From positions 62,001 to 126,000 of the forward strand of contig NCGD01000016.1 in assembly GCA_002281535.1 (NCBI GenBank): a stretch of DNA of 64,000 nt, written 5' to 3'. This document shows positions 34,773 to 44,644 of this stretch, one piece after another. Position numbers and translations under genes: made by a program. The notes beneath the pieces are model-generated. The model was not told the DNA's origin and did not search any database. It saw only the letters and a program-made list of their open reading frames with translations. The DNA comes from Sphingomonas sp. 28-63-12 (GTDB lineage Bacteria > Pseudomonadota > Alphaproteobacteria > Sphingomonadales > Sphingomonadaceae). The first letter of the stretch is position 1. Every line of letters begins with the position of its first letter.

Positions 34773-35419
34773 AGCGCCTGCTCCATATCAACGCCAGCCC
34801 CAGGCGCGCGCGTTCGCGATCTGGGATGATCAGCGCGCCGCTGCTCGCCGGGCTGCAGGCGGCGATGCCCGCGCTTTCTGTCGAGACGATCGACTTGTTC
34901 GAGGCCGATCTGCCGCCGTTCGACCATGACGCGATCGAGGGCCGCTATGGCCTGCTCGCCGGGGCGCCGGTGCCAGCCGATCAGGCGGCGGCATGGCAGA
35001 GATTGCGCGCCATCGCCGATCATTTCCTGTCGTTCGACGGCTGGCTGATGTCGGTGCCGATGTGGAATTTCGGCCTGCCGTATCGGCTGAAACACTATAT
35101 CGACCTGATCACGCATCCCGGCATGACCTTTCGCAACGATGCCGATGGCGGGGTCGAAGGGCTGGCAGCGGGGCGCACCGCGATCATCGTCGCTGCCAGC
35201 GCGATGCCGTTCGGGGCGATGCCCGCAATCGACGGGCTCGATTTCCAGCTCGCTTATCTCAAGGCCTGGCTCGGCTTTATCGGCGTGACCGATATTCATG
35301 CATTGCGCGTCGCTGGCACCTTCGGCCCCGCCAGGGTGATCGAGGCAGCGATGGCGAAAGCAGCCGGTGAGGCCGATGCCCTCGTCGCTCAGCTTACGGC
35401 GCGGGCGGCAGCGGTGTAG
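34769..35419 (+). CDS. Flavodoxin-fold NAD(P)H:quinone/azo reductase (AzoR-like)
   Basis: 216 residues from a GTG that overlaps the ferredoxin stop (GTGA). N-terminal LLHINASPRRARSRS is the FMN phosphate-binding region of the NQO2/AzoR family, and MSVPMWNFGLPYRLKHYID is its second conserved motif. It probably uses FMN to reduce a quinone or similar compound. Its place right after the ferredoxin suggests it might pass electrons into the oxygenase system, but that is speculation. It overlaps the convergent MaoC gene by 31 bp. Confidence 0.83.
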   Translation: MKRLLHINASPRRARSRSGMISAPLLAGLQAAMPALSVETIDLFEADLPPFDHDAIEGRYGLLAGAPVPADQAAAWQRLRAIADHFLSFDGWLMSVPMWNFGLPYRLKHYIDLITHPGMTFRNDADGGVEGLAAGRTAIIVAASAMPFGAMPAIDGLDFQLAYLKAWLGFIGVTDIHALRVAGTFGPARVIEAAMAKAAGEADALVAQLTARAAAV

Positions 35420-35883
35420 ACGAGATTGATGCTCGTGAAGCTGACGACGGTCTCGCCCTTTTGATTGATCATCTCGTAAAGCGTCATGGCGGTGCCGCGC
35501 GGCTTGCCGCTATGGGAAGGCTCGAGCGATGTGATCTTCGAGGTGACATAGACGGTATCGCCAGGCCGCAGCGCGTTTTTGAGGCGCATGTCGTCAAAGC
35601 CAACGCCGCAGACAAAGTCGATATCGCCATTGATCTCATGATCGAGCTGTCGCCAGATCGCGAGCACCTGGACGCCGCTGGCGATCACCTCGCCGAAATG
35701 GGATTCGCGCGCGGCCTCTGCATCGCTGTGGAACCATTGCGGATCGTATAGCCGGGCAAAGGCGATGATTTCGCCTTCGGTTATCGAGCGCGTCGACGAT
35801 CGCCGACGCTCGCCGAGCGCCAGATCCTCGAACGTGCGCGGCGGGCGGATCAAGCGGCGTCGGCGCGGGCCGGCACCATGCAC
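35389..35883 (-). CDS. MaoC-like dehydratase/hydratase
   Basis: A hot-dog-fold protein with the MaoC pattern RTFEDLALGERRRSSTRSIT, then FARLYDPQWFHSDAEAA (the catalytic Asp/His region) and LRPGDTVYVTSKI. Such proteins hydrate enoyl-CoA esters. A GTG at 35883 is used as start; a TTG at 35853 that overlaps the upstream stop (TTGA) is an alternative and would give 154 residues. It is coupled to the CMD gene upstream and probably belongs to the CoA-ester catabolism encoded to its left. Confidence 0.82.
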   Translation of the reverse strand: MHGAGPRRRRLIRPPRTFEDLALGERRRSSTRSITEGEIIAFARLYDPQWFHSDAEAARESHFGEVIASGVQVLAIWRQLDHEINGDIDFVCGVGFDDMRLKNALRPGDTVYVTSKITSLEPSHSGKPRGTAMTLYEMINQKGETVVSFTSINLVYTAAARAVS

Positions 35884-36416
35884 CCGCCGTCAAGATCAAG
35901 CACATGCGTCAGCCGGCCGAGCGCCATCCACGCGCCGATGCAGAAGGTCATGTCGACAATCTCGGCATCGCTGAAACAGGCATGCATGTCGGCCCAAAAG
36001 GCGTCGTCATGCTTCAGTCCCTGTGGGTCCTCGCCCATCCGCCCGGCATAGATGATGATCAGCCGTTCACGCGCCGAAAAGCCCGACCAGTCGGGCGTCG
36101 CGCTGATCTCTGCATAGAATTGTTCGTCGGGTTCGGGATCGCCGCGCGCACTGACCGCCAGGTGCGGATCGACCCCTGAATTCTGGAGATAGCCGCCCAG
36201 ATCGCGCGCCGAGCGCATCCCCAGGCACAGCGCGCAGCCATTGATCTGGGCCGTCCGGGTCCGCGCAGCCTCCAGTTCGCGCAACGACATCAGCGACTTG
36301 GTATAGACCGCCTGGATGTAACCGGCCGCGCCCTGGGCAATTTCGGGCGCATAATGGCTCCAGACATAGGCCGAGGGATCGTCTGCGTGGCTATTTGGAA
36401 CATGGACTCGCGGCAT
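35850..36416 (-). CDS. Carboxymuconolactone decarboxylase/AhpD-family protein
   Basis: A 188-residue all-helical protein. The CxxC-type motif NGCALCLGMR near residue 60 is the active site of the AhpD branch, which acts as an alkylhydroperoxidase or thiol reductase. The helix RERLIIIYAGRMG and the histidine-containing segment MHACFSDAEIVDM follow. It is first in a two-gene leftward unit with the MaoC-like gene. A role in protecting Rieske enzymes from peroxide is possible; true lactone decarboxylase activity is less likely because of the Cys pair. Confidence 0.8.
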   Translation of the reverse strand: MPRVHVPNSHADDPSAYVWSHYAPEIAQGAAGYIQAVYTKSLMSLRELEAARTRTAQINGCALCLGMRSARDLGGYLQNSGVDPHLAVSARGDPEPDEQFYAEISATPDWSGFSARERLIIIYAGRMGEDPQGLKHDDAFWADMHACFSDAEIVDMTFCIGAWMALGRLTHVLDLDGGCMVPARADAA

Positions 36417-36581
36417 ATCGAATTCCCCGACAATATTGTCGGTAATCTACCCGGACGGCACCCAAATGTAACCCATGGCGATAGGACGTTCGGTTGGACT
36501 GCCGAGGACGCGGTCCCTTCCTGGCCACCAAATCATGGCCCGGGGCTGGCGCGGCCGGGTGGAGTGCGGCTAGGACGGGGC

Positions 36582-38192
36582 ATGTCGTCCGCCGCCTCAA
36601 CCCGTCGCTGGCAACCCGAAAGCAGCCGCTGGCCGCCCGCGCTGATCGACGCGGCGCTGGCGCTGCACGATAATCGCCTGTCGGAAGCTGAACCGTTGCT
36701 CCGCCAGCATCTCAAGGCCGATCCGTTCGATGTCGCCGCGATCCGCATGCTGGCTGAACTGGCCGGTCGGATCGGGCGCTACAAGGATGCCGAGACGTTG
36801 CTGCGCCGTGCGCTTGAGCTCGCGCCCGATTTCACGGCGGCGCGCGCCAATCTTGCGATCGTGCTCTATCGGCTCAACCGACCGGCCGAGGCGATTGCCC
36901 AGCTTGATCTCGTTACGCATGACGAACCCGATCATCTCGGCCATGCCAATCTCAAAGCGGCGGCATTCGCCCGGATCGGCGGCTTTGACGAGGCGATCGC
37001 GCTGTACGAGGCGGTGCTCGCCAAGGCGCCCGAACAACCGCGTGTGTGGATGAGCTATGGCCATATGCTCAAGACGGTCGGCCGTCAGGCGGATGGCATT
37101 GCCGCCTATCGCCGGACGATTGCCCTTGCCCCGGCAATGGGGGAGGCGTGGTGGAGCCTCGCGAACCTCAAGACGGTGCGTTTTGACGCTGCCGATATTG
37201 CTGCGATGCAGGCGGCGCTGGCGCTGGAGGACACCAGCGACGAGGATCGCTTCCACCTCGATTTCGCGCTCGGCAAGGCGCTGGAGGATCGCGGCGAGGC
37301 GGGCCCGGCCTTCGATCACTATATCCAGGGCAATGCGCTCAGGCGCACCAAGATCGTTTATGATGCCGATGAAACCACCGCTTTTGTCGACCAGAGCATC
37401 GCGCTGTTCACGCCTGAATATTTTGCCAGCCGGGCCGGGCAGGGGTGCCCGGCGCCGGACCCGATCTTTATCCTGGGCATGCCGCGCGCCGGATCAACGC
37501 TCGTCGAGCAGATATTGTCGAGCCACAGCCTGGTCGAGGGCACGTCGGAATTGCCCGACATGCCCGCGCTGGCGCGCCGCATCGATGATTATCCGCGCGG
37601 GGTCGCGTCATTGTCGGCTGACGATTTGCACGCGATGGGGGCGGACTATCTCAAGCGCGCGGCGATCCAGCGCCGCAGCGACAAGCCCTATTTCATCGAC
37701 AAGCTGCCCAATAACTGGGCGCATGCCGGGCTGATCCGGCTGATCCTGCCGCAGGCGACGATCATCGATGCCCGGCGCCACCCGATTGCCTGCTGCTTTT
37801 CGAACTTCAAGCAGCATTTCGCGCGGGGCCAGGCGTTCAGCTATGCGCTTGACGATATGGGCCGCTATTATCGCGATTATGTCCGGCTGATGGCGCATCT
37901 CGCCACGGCGATGCCCGAGCCGCCCTACCGCGTGACCTATGAGGCGATGGTTGACGATACCGAGGCGCAGGTTCGCGCGCTGCTCGCGGCCTGCGGGCTG
38001 GCCTATGAGCCGGCCTGTCTCGCTTTTCACGAAACCGAACGGGCGGTGCGCACCGCCAGTTCGGAACAAGTTCGCCAGCCGATCTTTCGCGACGGCATCG
38101 ACGCCTGGACCGGCTTTGACGCGTGGCTCGATCCGCTCCGCGCGGCGCTGGGTGATGTGGTGGAGGCCTATCCGGCGGTCCCGCGCTGGTAA
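36582..38192 (+). CDS. TPR-repeat sulfotransferase
   Basis: 536 residues from the ATG at 36582; the same frame stays open upstream but with no conserved sequence. The first ~260 residues are tetratricopeptide repeats (ALELAPDFTAARANLAIVLY, VLAKAPEQPRVWMSYGHML, TIALAPAMGEAWWSLANLK). The second half is a sulfotransferase with the PAPS-binding loop ILGMPRAGSTLVEQILSSH and a 3'-phosphate segment near RRHPIACCFSNFKQHF. This two-part protein is common beside TonB receptors in sphingomonads, as here (next gene 117 bp downstream). The acceptor is unknown. Confidence 0.87.
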   Translation: MSSAASTRRWQPESSRWPPALIDAALALHDNRLSEAEPLLRQHLKADPFDVAAIRMLAELAGRIGRYKDAETLLRRALELAPDFTAARANLAIVLYRLNRPAEAIAQLDLVTHDEPDHLGHANLKAAAFARIGGFDEAIALYEAVLAKAPEQPRVWMSYGHMLKTVGRQADGIAAYRRTIALAPAMGEAWWSLANLKTVRFDAADIAAMQAALALEDTSDEDRFHLDFALGKALEDRGEAGPAFDHYIQGNALRRTKIVYDADETTAFVDQSIALFTPEYFASRAGQGCPAPDPIFILGMPRAGSTLVEQILSSHSLVEGTSELPDMPALARRIDDYPRGVASLSADDLHAMGADYLKRAAIQRRSDKPYFIDKLPNNWAHAGLIRLILPQATIIDARRHPIACCFSNFKQHFARGQAFSYALDDMGRYYRDYVRLMAHLATAMPEPPYRVTYEAMVDDTEAQVRALLAACGLAYEPACLAFHETERAVRTASSEQVRQPIFRDGIDAWTGFDAWLDPLRAALGDVVEAYPAVPRW

Positions 38193-38309
38193 GTCGTTGC
38201 AAAACTGCAACGCCATTCGAACAAATAAGCAACAATTCTCTCATCAACTTGACGAAAATCCCGGTGAGGCACAGCATGGCGACAGCTAATTTCGCCAAAT
38301 GGGGGCCTT

Positions 38310-40808
38310 ATGAAATTTTCGACGTCGCGCGCTGTAATTGCCGCGCTGCTCTCTTCGGCGGCGATGCTGCCGGCGGCGGCCCTCGCCCAGACGGCCCCGG
38401 CTGCCACCGAAGATGCCGCGTCGGACAATGACATCATCGTCACCGCGCAAAAGCGCGAAGAAAATATCCAAAATGTCCCGCTGAGCATCCTGGCGCTGGG
38501 CGAGAAGAAACTCGATCAGCTCAACATCACCAATTTCCAGAATTTCACCGCGCTGCTGCCCTCGGTTTCGTTCCAGAGTTCCCAGCCCGGCGTCACCACG
38601 GTCTATGTTCGCGGCGTCGCTTCGGGCGGGGACGGCAACCATTCGGCGTCGCTGCCGTCGGTCGGCTTCTATCTGGACGAACAGCCGATCACCACGATCG
38701 GCGGCACGCCCGATGTCCATATTTATGACGTGTCCCGGATTGAAAGCCTGTCGGGGCCCCAGGGCACGCTCTATGGCGCGTCGTCCGAAGCGGGCACGAT
38801 CCGCATCATCACCAACAAGCCCGATCACTCCGGTTTTTATGGCCGCGTCGACAGCACGGTCAACACCGTCAGCAAGGGTGGCGTTGGCGGGTTAATCGAG
38901 GGGATGATCAATGCCCCGCTCAACGACATCATGGCGCTGCGCGTAACCGGCTTTTACCAGCATGACGCCGGCTATATCGACAATGTCCCCGGCACACGCC
39001 GCTTCCTGCCGACGCCGGGCGGTATCACCGTCAACAACGCTGCCTTTGTCAAAAAGGACTATAATGATTCGGACATTTATGGTGGCCGCGCCGCGCTGAA
39101 GATCGATCTCGACGAGAATTGGACCGTCACGCCGACGGTGCTTTATCAGGAACAGCGCAACCACGGCACCTATGCGACCGATCAGTCGGTCGGCGATCTG
39201 CAGGTTCAGCATTTCTATCCCGAAAATCGCCGTGACCGCTTCGTCCAGGCCGCGCTGACGATCCAGGGCAAGCTCGGCAACTGGGACCTGACCTATGCCG
39301 GCGCCTATTTCGACCGCAAGGACCGCCAGGTCTCCGACTATACCGATTATGCCGAAGCCTATGACTCGCTCTATTCGTCCGTGGGCGGGATCGCGGGGTA
39401 TTTCTATTTCCAGAACGCGGCCGGCCAGAATATCGATTCGCGCCAGCTGATCATCGGCACCGATCATTTCACCAAGATGAGCCATGAATTCCGCGTCGCC
39501 TCGCCGCAGGACGAGCGTTTCCGCGTGGTGGCGGGCGGTTTCCTGCAGCGCCAGACCAACCAGATCCACCAGGATTATCAGGTGCCGGGGCTGGCCCCCA
39601 ATCTGTCGGTCAACGGCCTGCCGGGCACGTTGTGGCTGACGGAGCAATATCGCGTCGACCGCGATTATGCGATGTTCGGCGAGGCGAGCTTCGACATCAC
39701 GCCGCGGCTGACCGCCACCGCCGGTGGCCGCGCCTATATCTACGACAATTCGCTGATCGGCTTTTTCGGCTTTGGCCGCGACCCCAACGGGCCGCCCTAT
39801 AATGCGGCGGGGAGCTCGCGCACCGGCGTGGCGGGCTGCTACACGACCACCGGGCAGGTGCTGCGCGACAATCCAACCGGCACCTTGCTGCCCGCCGAGG
39901 TGGCCGGCAGCCCCTGCACCAATCTGGCGACCTTCGCGAGCGGCGCGCTCAAGCCACGCAACACCCAGGGCCAGGGTGTGACCTATCGCTTCAATCTCAG
40001 CTGGAAGCCGATTGACGATGTGCTGCTCTATGGCACGGTTTCGCGCGGATTCCGTCCGGGCGGGATCAACCGTCGCGCGACGGTGGCGCCCTATGCGGCC
40101 GATTTCCTGACCAATTACGAACTGGGCTGGAAGACGACGTTGCTGGGCGGCGCGCTGCGTTTCAACGGCGCGATCTATCAGCAGGAATGGAGCGCTTTCC
40201 AGTTCTCCTTCCTTGGCCAGAACAGCTTCACCGAAATCCATAACGGCCCGGATGCCCGCATTCGCGGCGTGGAAATCGATACGAATTACAACAGCAGCGG
40301 CCTGTCGGTGACGGCGGCGGCATCCTATACCGATGCCCGGATCAAGCGGAATTTGTGCGCTGCCGATGATCCCACCTTCGCGTGCACCGGCGGGGGTAAC
40401 TTCATCGCGGCGCCGGCCGGCACGCGCCTGCCGATCACGCCCGAGCTCAAATTGTCGGCGAGCGGCCGCTACACGGTGCCGGTCGGCAGCGCCAAGGTTT
40501 ATGGTCAGGCGCTGGTCACCTATCAAAGCTCGGCGGCATCGGATATTCGCACGGCGGTGACCCAAGCTGGCACCGGCAACACCGTCAATCCGGCGGCGTT
40601 GCAGGGCCGGCTGGCAGCTTTTGCGGCGGCCAATTTCTCCTTCGGGGCGACGTTGAGCGACTATACGATTGAATTTTTCGTGCAGAATGCGTTCGACACG
40701 CGGGGTGAGCTCTCGCGCTTTCAGGAATGCGGCTCCTGTTCGCAGCGGCCCTATGTGGTGGTGACGACGCCGCGCACGATCGGGATCCGGCTGGGCGGCA
40801 AGTTCTGA
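38310..40808 (+). CDS. TonB-dependent outer-membrane receptor
   Basis: 832 residues. The signal peptide is [20 protein letters not shown], then PAAALAQ. A TonB box-like [11 protein letters not shown] is followed by the plug ([31 protein letters not shown]) and a 22-stranded-type barrel ending in [11 protein letters not shown]. It belongs to the same broad catabolic receptor group as the protein encoded at 26496 but is clearly distinct. It is probably induced with or by the substrate of the adjacent sulfotransferase cluster; no copy of the palindromic operator precedes it. Confidence 0.93.
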   Translation: MKFSTSRAVIAALLSSAAMLPAAALAQTAPAATEDAASDNDIIVTAQKREENIQNVPLSILALGEKKLDQLNITNFQNFTALLPSVSFQSSQPGVTTVYVRGVASGGDGNHSASLPSVGFYLDEQPITTIGGTPDVHIYDVSRIESLSGPQGTLYGASSEAGTIRIITNKPDHSGFYGRVDSTVNTVSKGGVGGLIEGMINAPLNDIMALRVTGFYQHDAGYIDNVPGTRRFLPTPGGITVNNAAFVKKDYNDSDIYGGRAALKIDLDENWTVTPTVLYQEQRNHGTYATDQSVGDLQVQHFYPENRRDRFVQAALTIQGKLGNWDLTYAGAYFDRKDRQVSDYTDYAEAYDSLYSSVGGIAGYFYFQNAAGQNIDSRQLIIGTDHFTKMSHEFRVASPQDERFRVVAGGFLQRQTNQIHQDYQVPGLAPNLSVNGLPGTLWLTEQYRVDRDYAMFGEASFDITPRLTATAGGRAYIYDNSLIGFFGFGRDPNGPPYNAAGSSRTGVAGCYTTTGQVLRDNPTGTLLPAEVAGSPCTNLATFASGALKPRNTQGQGVTYRFNLSWKPIDDVLLYGTVSRGFRPGGINRRATVAPYAADFLTNYELGWKTTLLGGALRFNGAIYQQEWSAFQFSFLGQNSFTEIHNGPDARIRGVEIDTNYNSSGLSVTAAASYTDARIKRNLCAADDPTFACTGGGNFIAAPAGTRLPITPELKLSASGRYTVPVGSAKVYGQALVTYQSSAASDIRTAVTQAGTGNTVNPAALQGRLAAFAAANFSFGATLSDYTIEFFVQNAFDTRGELSRFQECGSCSQRPYVVVTTPRTIGIRLGGKF

Positions 40809-40809
40809 C

Positions 40810-40833
40810 CAGGGCGGGCGCCGGCCTGCCCTG
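40810..40833 (+). terminator. Hairpin just after the TonB receptor gene
   Basis: CAGGGC (40810-40815) pairs with GCCCTG (40828-40833), with two further GG/CC pairs inside. It begins one base after the stop. No T tract follows, so it is only a candidate terminator. Confidence 0.45.
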
Positions 40834-40945
40834 AATCCTGCCGGGGCCAGGCGAGCGTGGCGCTGGTCCCCGGCCTGTGCGCGGGGCTGTCCTGCGCCGC
40901 GCCTGACCTGCCCTGTGGCGATCTCCGCGCCGGGCGATCGTGCGG

Positions 40946-41041
40946 CACCATGATCGCGGCGGCGAACATCAGCGCGGCCCAGTGGTGCACCTGCCGGACG
41001 AACAGGCCGCCGCGGACCTCGAAGGAGATGTCGAGGGTCGA
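40946..41041 (-). pseudogene. Fragment of an actinobacterial-type cytochrome b (qcrB) gene
   Basis: Read on the minus strand this ~95-bp piece encodes [20 protein letters not shown] followed by [10 protein letters not shown], about 31 residues nearly identical to the b-haem-binding segment of actinobacterial QcrB as I remember the Mycobacterium protein. Similarity stops abruptly on both sides: the expected continuation (VHxxRxFFTGAF) is replaced by VPHDRPARR, and upstream the frame enters the start of the GT39-like gene. No other part of a bc complex is present. It is either a scrap of foreign DNA or a chimeric join in the assembly. Confidence 0.7.
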
Positions 41042-42752
41042 ACTTCTGATGCGACTGCAGGGCATCAACTATGGTTTGCCTGCTTTACTTGATCCGGACG
41101 AGCCGTTCTTCATGATTACCGGCCTGAAAATGATCAGGCATCAGACATTTAATCCGGGATGGTTTGGTCACCCAGGCACAACTATGTTGTATGCGATCGC
41201 GATTATCGAAATCGGGGTGTATGGTATCGGCTTGATGACGGGCCGGTTCGCCAATGCGGAGGCGTTTGCGGCAGCTGTATATCAGGACCCGGGCATCGCC
41301 TTTTTGCCAGCCCGCTATTTTTTCGTTGGTTGCGGCGTGATTTGCGTTTTGCTGACGATTCTCGTCGCCCGAAAACTGTTCGGCGATCGCATCGCGCTGA
41401 TCGCCGGACTGCTGCTGGCGATCAATCCGCTGCATATCAAATGGTCGCAGGTCGTGCGCACGGACGTGCAGGCGACCGTCTTCATGCTGTTATGCGTGTT
41501 GGCATCGATCAGTGTGGCGCGGCGCGGGCGCTGGCGAGATTATCTGATCGCCGGGGCGATGGCCGGGCTCGCCTGTGCGACCAAATGGCCGTGCGCGGTG
41601 GTCGCGATGTCGCTGCTCGCCGTGGGCGCTGGCCGCATCGTTCGCCCGGGAGGCGATCGCCGGCAAGAGATGGTGCGTCTGGCGGTGGGTATGCTGGCGG
41701 TGCCGGTCACCTTGGTCGTCGTGTCGCCCTTTTTGCTGCTTGATAGCGCAACGGTCGCCAGCAATGTGGGCGGCGAGGCCCAGCTCCACCATCTCGGTGC
41801 CACGGGGGGCAGCTTCCTGTGGAACCTTAGCTGGTATGTCACCGATCCGCTTGCCCACTCGATCGGCGTGCTGGGCATCGTCCTGGCAATGGCCGGCGTC
41901 GTTCTGGCTGGCCGCCGATCGCCAGAGGCGCTGGCGACCTTGGTCCCGCCTGTGCTGATCTTCTTCATCGCCATTTGCAGCCAGCGGATCATCTGGGCAC
42001 GCTGGATTTTGCCGTTGCTGCCTTTCCTGTCGATATTCATCGCCGTGGCCGTTGTAGCGGCCGGCGGCTGGCTGCGCGGTATCCGGGCCGGCGTGCCGCA
42101 ATGGGGGCTGCAGGTGGCGATGGTTACCTTCATGGCTGTGCCGATGGTCGCCAGCGCGCGGGCAGAAGCGATCGAGCGGCAGCATGATACGCGCTCGCGG
42201 GCGGCAGACTGGGCGAAGGCCCATGTCCCGCCGTCCAGCACGGTGATGCTGGAGCATCTCGGCATCGACATGCTTGGCCAGCCCTGGACGTTCCTGACGC
42301 CGGCCGGGGCAGCGGGGTGCGTCAATGCAGCCTATTATCTGAAGGGCAAGATCAGCGCCGACGTCGTTGGCGGGTGGCGCGGAAAATCGTCGGTCGTTGA
42401 TCTGGGGACGATTGATCCATCGACCCTGGCCGGATGTCGCGCCGATTTCGCCATCTTCTCCGATTTTGATCGATATCGCGCCGAATCCAGCTTTTACGGC
42501 GACGAACTGGCGATCTATCGCCGCTATATCAGAGGCGGCCGGCAGGTTGCCTATTTTGCGCCGGTGCCAGGCCGGTCGGGCGGCCCCATTGTCCGGATCT
42601 ATCAATTCAGCCGGGCTGGCGGGACGCCCGCGGCAGCGACGAGCGGGACCACGCGGTACCATGTCCGGTCGATATCCGGGCCGGCCATGGCTGCTTTAAG
42701 GTTGGTGCCCTCTTCGCGAACGGGGAACCGCAAGGCGGCACGGATGTTCTGA
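41028..42752 (+). CDS. GT39-like polytopic membrane glycosyltransferase, 5' end apparently replaced
   Basis: About 575 residues with roughly ten hydrophobic segments in the first 400 residues and a soluble C-terminal part. Its first recognisable stretch, [20 protein letters not shown], is the catalytic Asp-Glu loop that in this family normally follows a first membrane helix. Here that helix is missing, and the qcrB-like fragment abuts directly upstream (junction near 41040). The frame is open further upstream, to 40857, but that part is antisense foreign-looking sequence. The ATG at 41028 is only a nominal start. If intact elsewhere, the enzyme would transfer a sugar from a polyprenyl-phosphate carrier. 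Confidence 0.65.
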   Translation: MSRVELLMRLQGINYGLPALLDPDEPFFMITGLKMIRHQTFNPGWFGHPGTTMLYAIAIIEIGVYGIGLMTGRFANAEAFAAAVYQDPGIAFLPARYFFVGCGVICVLLTILVARKLFGDRIALIAGLLLAINPLHIKWSQVVRTDVQATVFMLLCVLASISVARRGRWRDYLIAGAMAGLACATKWPCAVVAMSLLAVGAGRIVRPGGDRRQEMVRLAVGMLAVPVTLVVVSPFLLLDSATVASNVGGEAQLHHLGATGGSFLWNLSWYVTDPLAHSIGVLGIVLAMAGVVLAGRRSPEALATLVPPVLIFFIAICSQRIIWARWILPLLPFLSIFIAVAVVAAGGWLRGIRAGVPQWGLQVAMVTFMAVPMVASARAEAIERQHDTRSRAADWAKAHVPPSSTVMLEHLGIDMLGQPWTFLTPAGAAGCVNAAYYLKGKISADVVGGWRGKSSVVDLGTIDPSTLAGCRADFAIFSDFDRYRAESSFYGDELAIYRRYIRGGRQVAYFAPVPGRSGGPIVRIYQFSRAGGTPAAATSGTTRYHVRSISGPAMAALRLVPSSRTGNRKAARMF

Positions 42753-42995
42753 TGCCATGCCGCTGCCAATCTCCGCCGAACAGATGGGATCAGTGCGCTC
42801 ACCGAATGGGCGATATTGGCCGCTGGCAACGCAGCCGGCCGTGCTCCCCCGAATGGCTATTGCGATAACATTGGGAACTAAGCCTGAGTGCGATAATCGC
42901 CCGTCCAGGTGCCAAATGGCCGGGTTGACATTGGCCCGCAACGCATCCCATAGCGCCGCTGACGCGGCCGAAGTGGTTCTAAGGGGTGAGCACCA
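42753..42995. other. Intergenic region before rfbF
   Basis: A 243-bp gap without a convincing gene. A short frame (42757-43008) contains NGRYWPLA, a string I associate with dispersed non-coding repeats in alphaproteobacteria, but a single weak match does not establish a repeat. Promoter elements for the rfbFGH unit should lie here. Confidence 0.35.
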
Positions 42996-43571
42996 GTGCA
43001 AGCAGTAATTCTCGCCGGTGGGCTGGGAACCCGCCTCGGCGAAGAGACCTCTATTCGTCCGAAACCGATGGTCGAGATTGGCGGCATGCCGATCCTTTGG
43101 CACATCATGAAAATTTATTCGGCGCACGGCGTTACTGATTTTATTATTTGCCTGACGCCCAATGAGCCATTTTGTTTCACTTATGGCGATGGCGTCGCCT
43201 CGATTGACATCACGGCGTTGATTGCGGCTCACAAGGCGCATGGCAAAAAGGCGACGATTACTGCGGTTGCACCGCCAGGCCGCTTCGGCGCGCTTGAGTT
43301 TGACGGCGACCATGTCACCAGCTTCCGGGAAAAGCCGGCCGGTGACGGTGGTTTGATCAACGGTGGCTTTTTCGTCGCGGACCCATCGGTACTTGATCTT
43401 GTCGACGGCCCCGAGTCGATCTGGGAGCAGAAGCCGCTGGAAGCGCTGGCTGCGCGCCGCGAACTGGTCGCGTTTCGGCATGACGGTTTCTGGCAGGCAA
43501 TGGATACGCTGCGCGACCGGAACTATCTTGAGGAACTCTGGCAAAATGGCGCGCCCTGGAAAGTCTGGTGA
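42996..43571 (+). CDS. rfbF: Glucose-1-phosphate cytidylyltransferase with a large internal deletion
   Basis: The N-terminus (VILAGGLGTRLGEETSIRPK, PMVEIGGMPILWHIMK) and C-terminus (FTYGDGVASIDI, PPGRFGALEF, NGGFFVADPSVLDL, FWQAMDTLRDRNYLEELW) are typical of RfbF, which makes CDP-glucose from CTP and glucose-1-phosphate. The protein is only 191 residues against about 257. The missing ~65 residues fall between FIIC and LTPNEPFCFTYG (junction near 43151) and would include the conserved VDTG...TGGR region. The frame is kept. The product is probably inactive, unless this is an assembly collapse. It overlaps rfbG (GTGA). Confidence 0.85.
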   Translation: MQAVILAGGLGTRLGEETSIRPKPMVEIGGMPILWHIMKIYSAHGVTDFIICLTPNEPFCFTYGDGVASIDITALIAAHKAHGKKATITAVAPPGRFGALEFDGDHVTSFREKPAGDGGLINGGFFVADPSVLDLVDGPESIWEQKPLEALAARRELVAFRHDGFWQAMDTLRDRNYLEELWQNGAPWKVW

Positions 43572-44644
43572 CCGATCAACCCTGGCGCGGTAAACGCGTA
43601 TTCCTCACCGGGCATACCGGCTTCAAGGGAAGCTGGCTGGCGCTTTGGCTTGCCGATCTGGGCGCCGAAGTGACGGGCTATTCGCTGCCCGCGCCCACCG
43701 AACCCAGTCTCTTCGATCAGGCGCAAGTGGCCGGCGTGCTTGAACGCGACATCCGTGGCGATGTCCGCGATCTGGAGTCGCTGCGGGCGGCAATCGTCGC
43801 GGCGCGGCCCGAGATGGTGTTCCACCTCGCTGCGCAACCGCTCGTGCGTTATTCCTATGTTGAGCCCGTGGAGACCTATGCCACCAACGTCATGGGCACG
43901 GTCCATCTGCTCGAAGCCTGTCGCTCGGTCGACAGCGTCAAGGCGATTGTCTGCATCACCAGCGACAAATGCTATGAAAACCGCGAATGGGTGTGGCCCT
44001 ATCGCGAGAATGACCCAATGGGCGGCTATGATCCCTATAGCAGCAGCAAAGGGGCGGCCGAACTTGTCATCAATGCCTATCGCCAGTCCTTTTTCGGCCA
44101 GGGCGCGGCAATCGCTTCGGTGCGGGCGGGCAATGTCATCGGCGGCGGCGACTGGGCAGCGGACCGGCTGGTCCCGGATATCGTGCGCGCGCTCGACGCG
44201 GGTGACCGGCCGATGATCCGTTCCCCCGGATCGGTGCGGCCATGGCAGCATGTGCTGGAGGCGTTGGGCGGCTATCTGATGATTGCGGATCGCCTGCTGG
44301 CCGGCGATCGGACGGCGGCCACCGGATGGAATTTTGGGCCTGCTGACGATGATACCCGGCCCGTGAGCTGGATCGTTGAACGCATGCTGGACGAATGGGG
44401 TGCGGTTGGCTGGGACCGTCCCGATGGTGAACAGCCGCACGAAGCCAAGCTGTTAACCCTAGATTGTTCCAAAGCGCGCCGTGAATTAGGATGGCGCCCG
44501 GCGATGGGGCTTGGGCAGGCCCTGTCGAAAGTTGTCGAATGGCATCAATCGGTGGCGAAGGGTATGTCGGCGCGCGACGTTACCCTGGGCCAGCTTCGCG
44601 AATATCGGACGGCACTTGCTGCGAAATTAATGGAGCGGAATTGA
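43568..44644 (+). CDS. rfbG: CDP-glucose 4,6-dehydratase
   Basis: 358 residues, an extended SDR converting CDP-glucose to CDP-4-keto-6-deoxyglucose. The NAD-binding loop is [20 protein letters not shown], a family hallmark, and the catalytic Tyr-x3-Lys is in [32 protein letters not shown] is also typical. It starts with a GTG overlapping the rfbF stop and shares one base with the next ATG. It supplies the first committed intermediate for 3,6-dideoxyhexoses. Confidence 0.93.
   Translation: MTDQPWRGKRVFLTGHTGFKGSWLALWLADLGAEVTGYSLPAPTEPSLFDQAQVAGVLERDIRGDVRDLESLRAAIVAARPEMVFHLAAQPLVRYSYVEPVETYATNVMGTVHLLEACRSVDSVKAIVCITSDKCYENREWVWPYRENDPMGGYDPYSSSKGAAELVINAYRQSFFGQGAAIASVRAGNVIGGGDWAADRLVPDIVRALDAGDRPMIRSPGSVRPWQHVLEALGGYLMIADRLLAGDRTAATGWNFGPADDDTRPVSWIVERMLDEWGAVGWDRPDGEQPHEAKLLTLDCSKARRELGWRPAMGLGQALSKVVEWHQSVAKGMSARDVTLGQLREYRTALAAKLMERN

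Noticed and set aside
38892..40565. 557-codon open frame on the minus strand opposite the second TonB receptor
   Set aside because: It is Arg/Ile/Gly-rich with no family features and is a high-GC shadow of the receptor gene.
42757..43008. Small ORF with NGRYWPLA resembling dispersed alphaproteobacterial repeats
   Set aside because: One short match from memory, no second copy in the window, and the frame overlaps the rfbF start.
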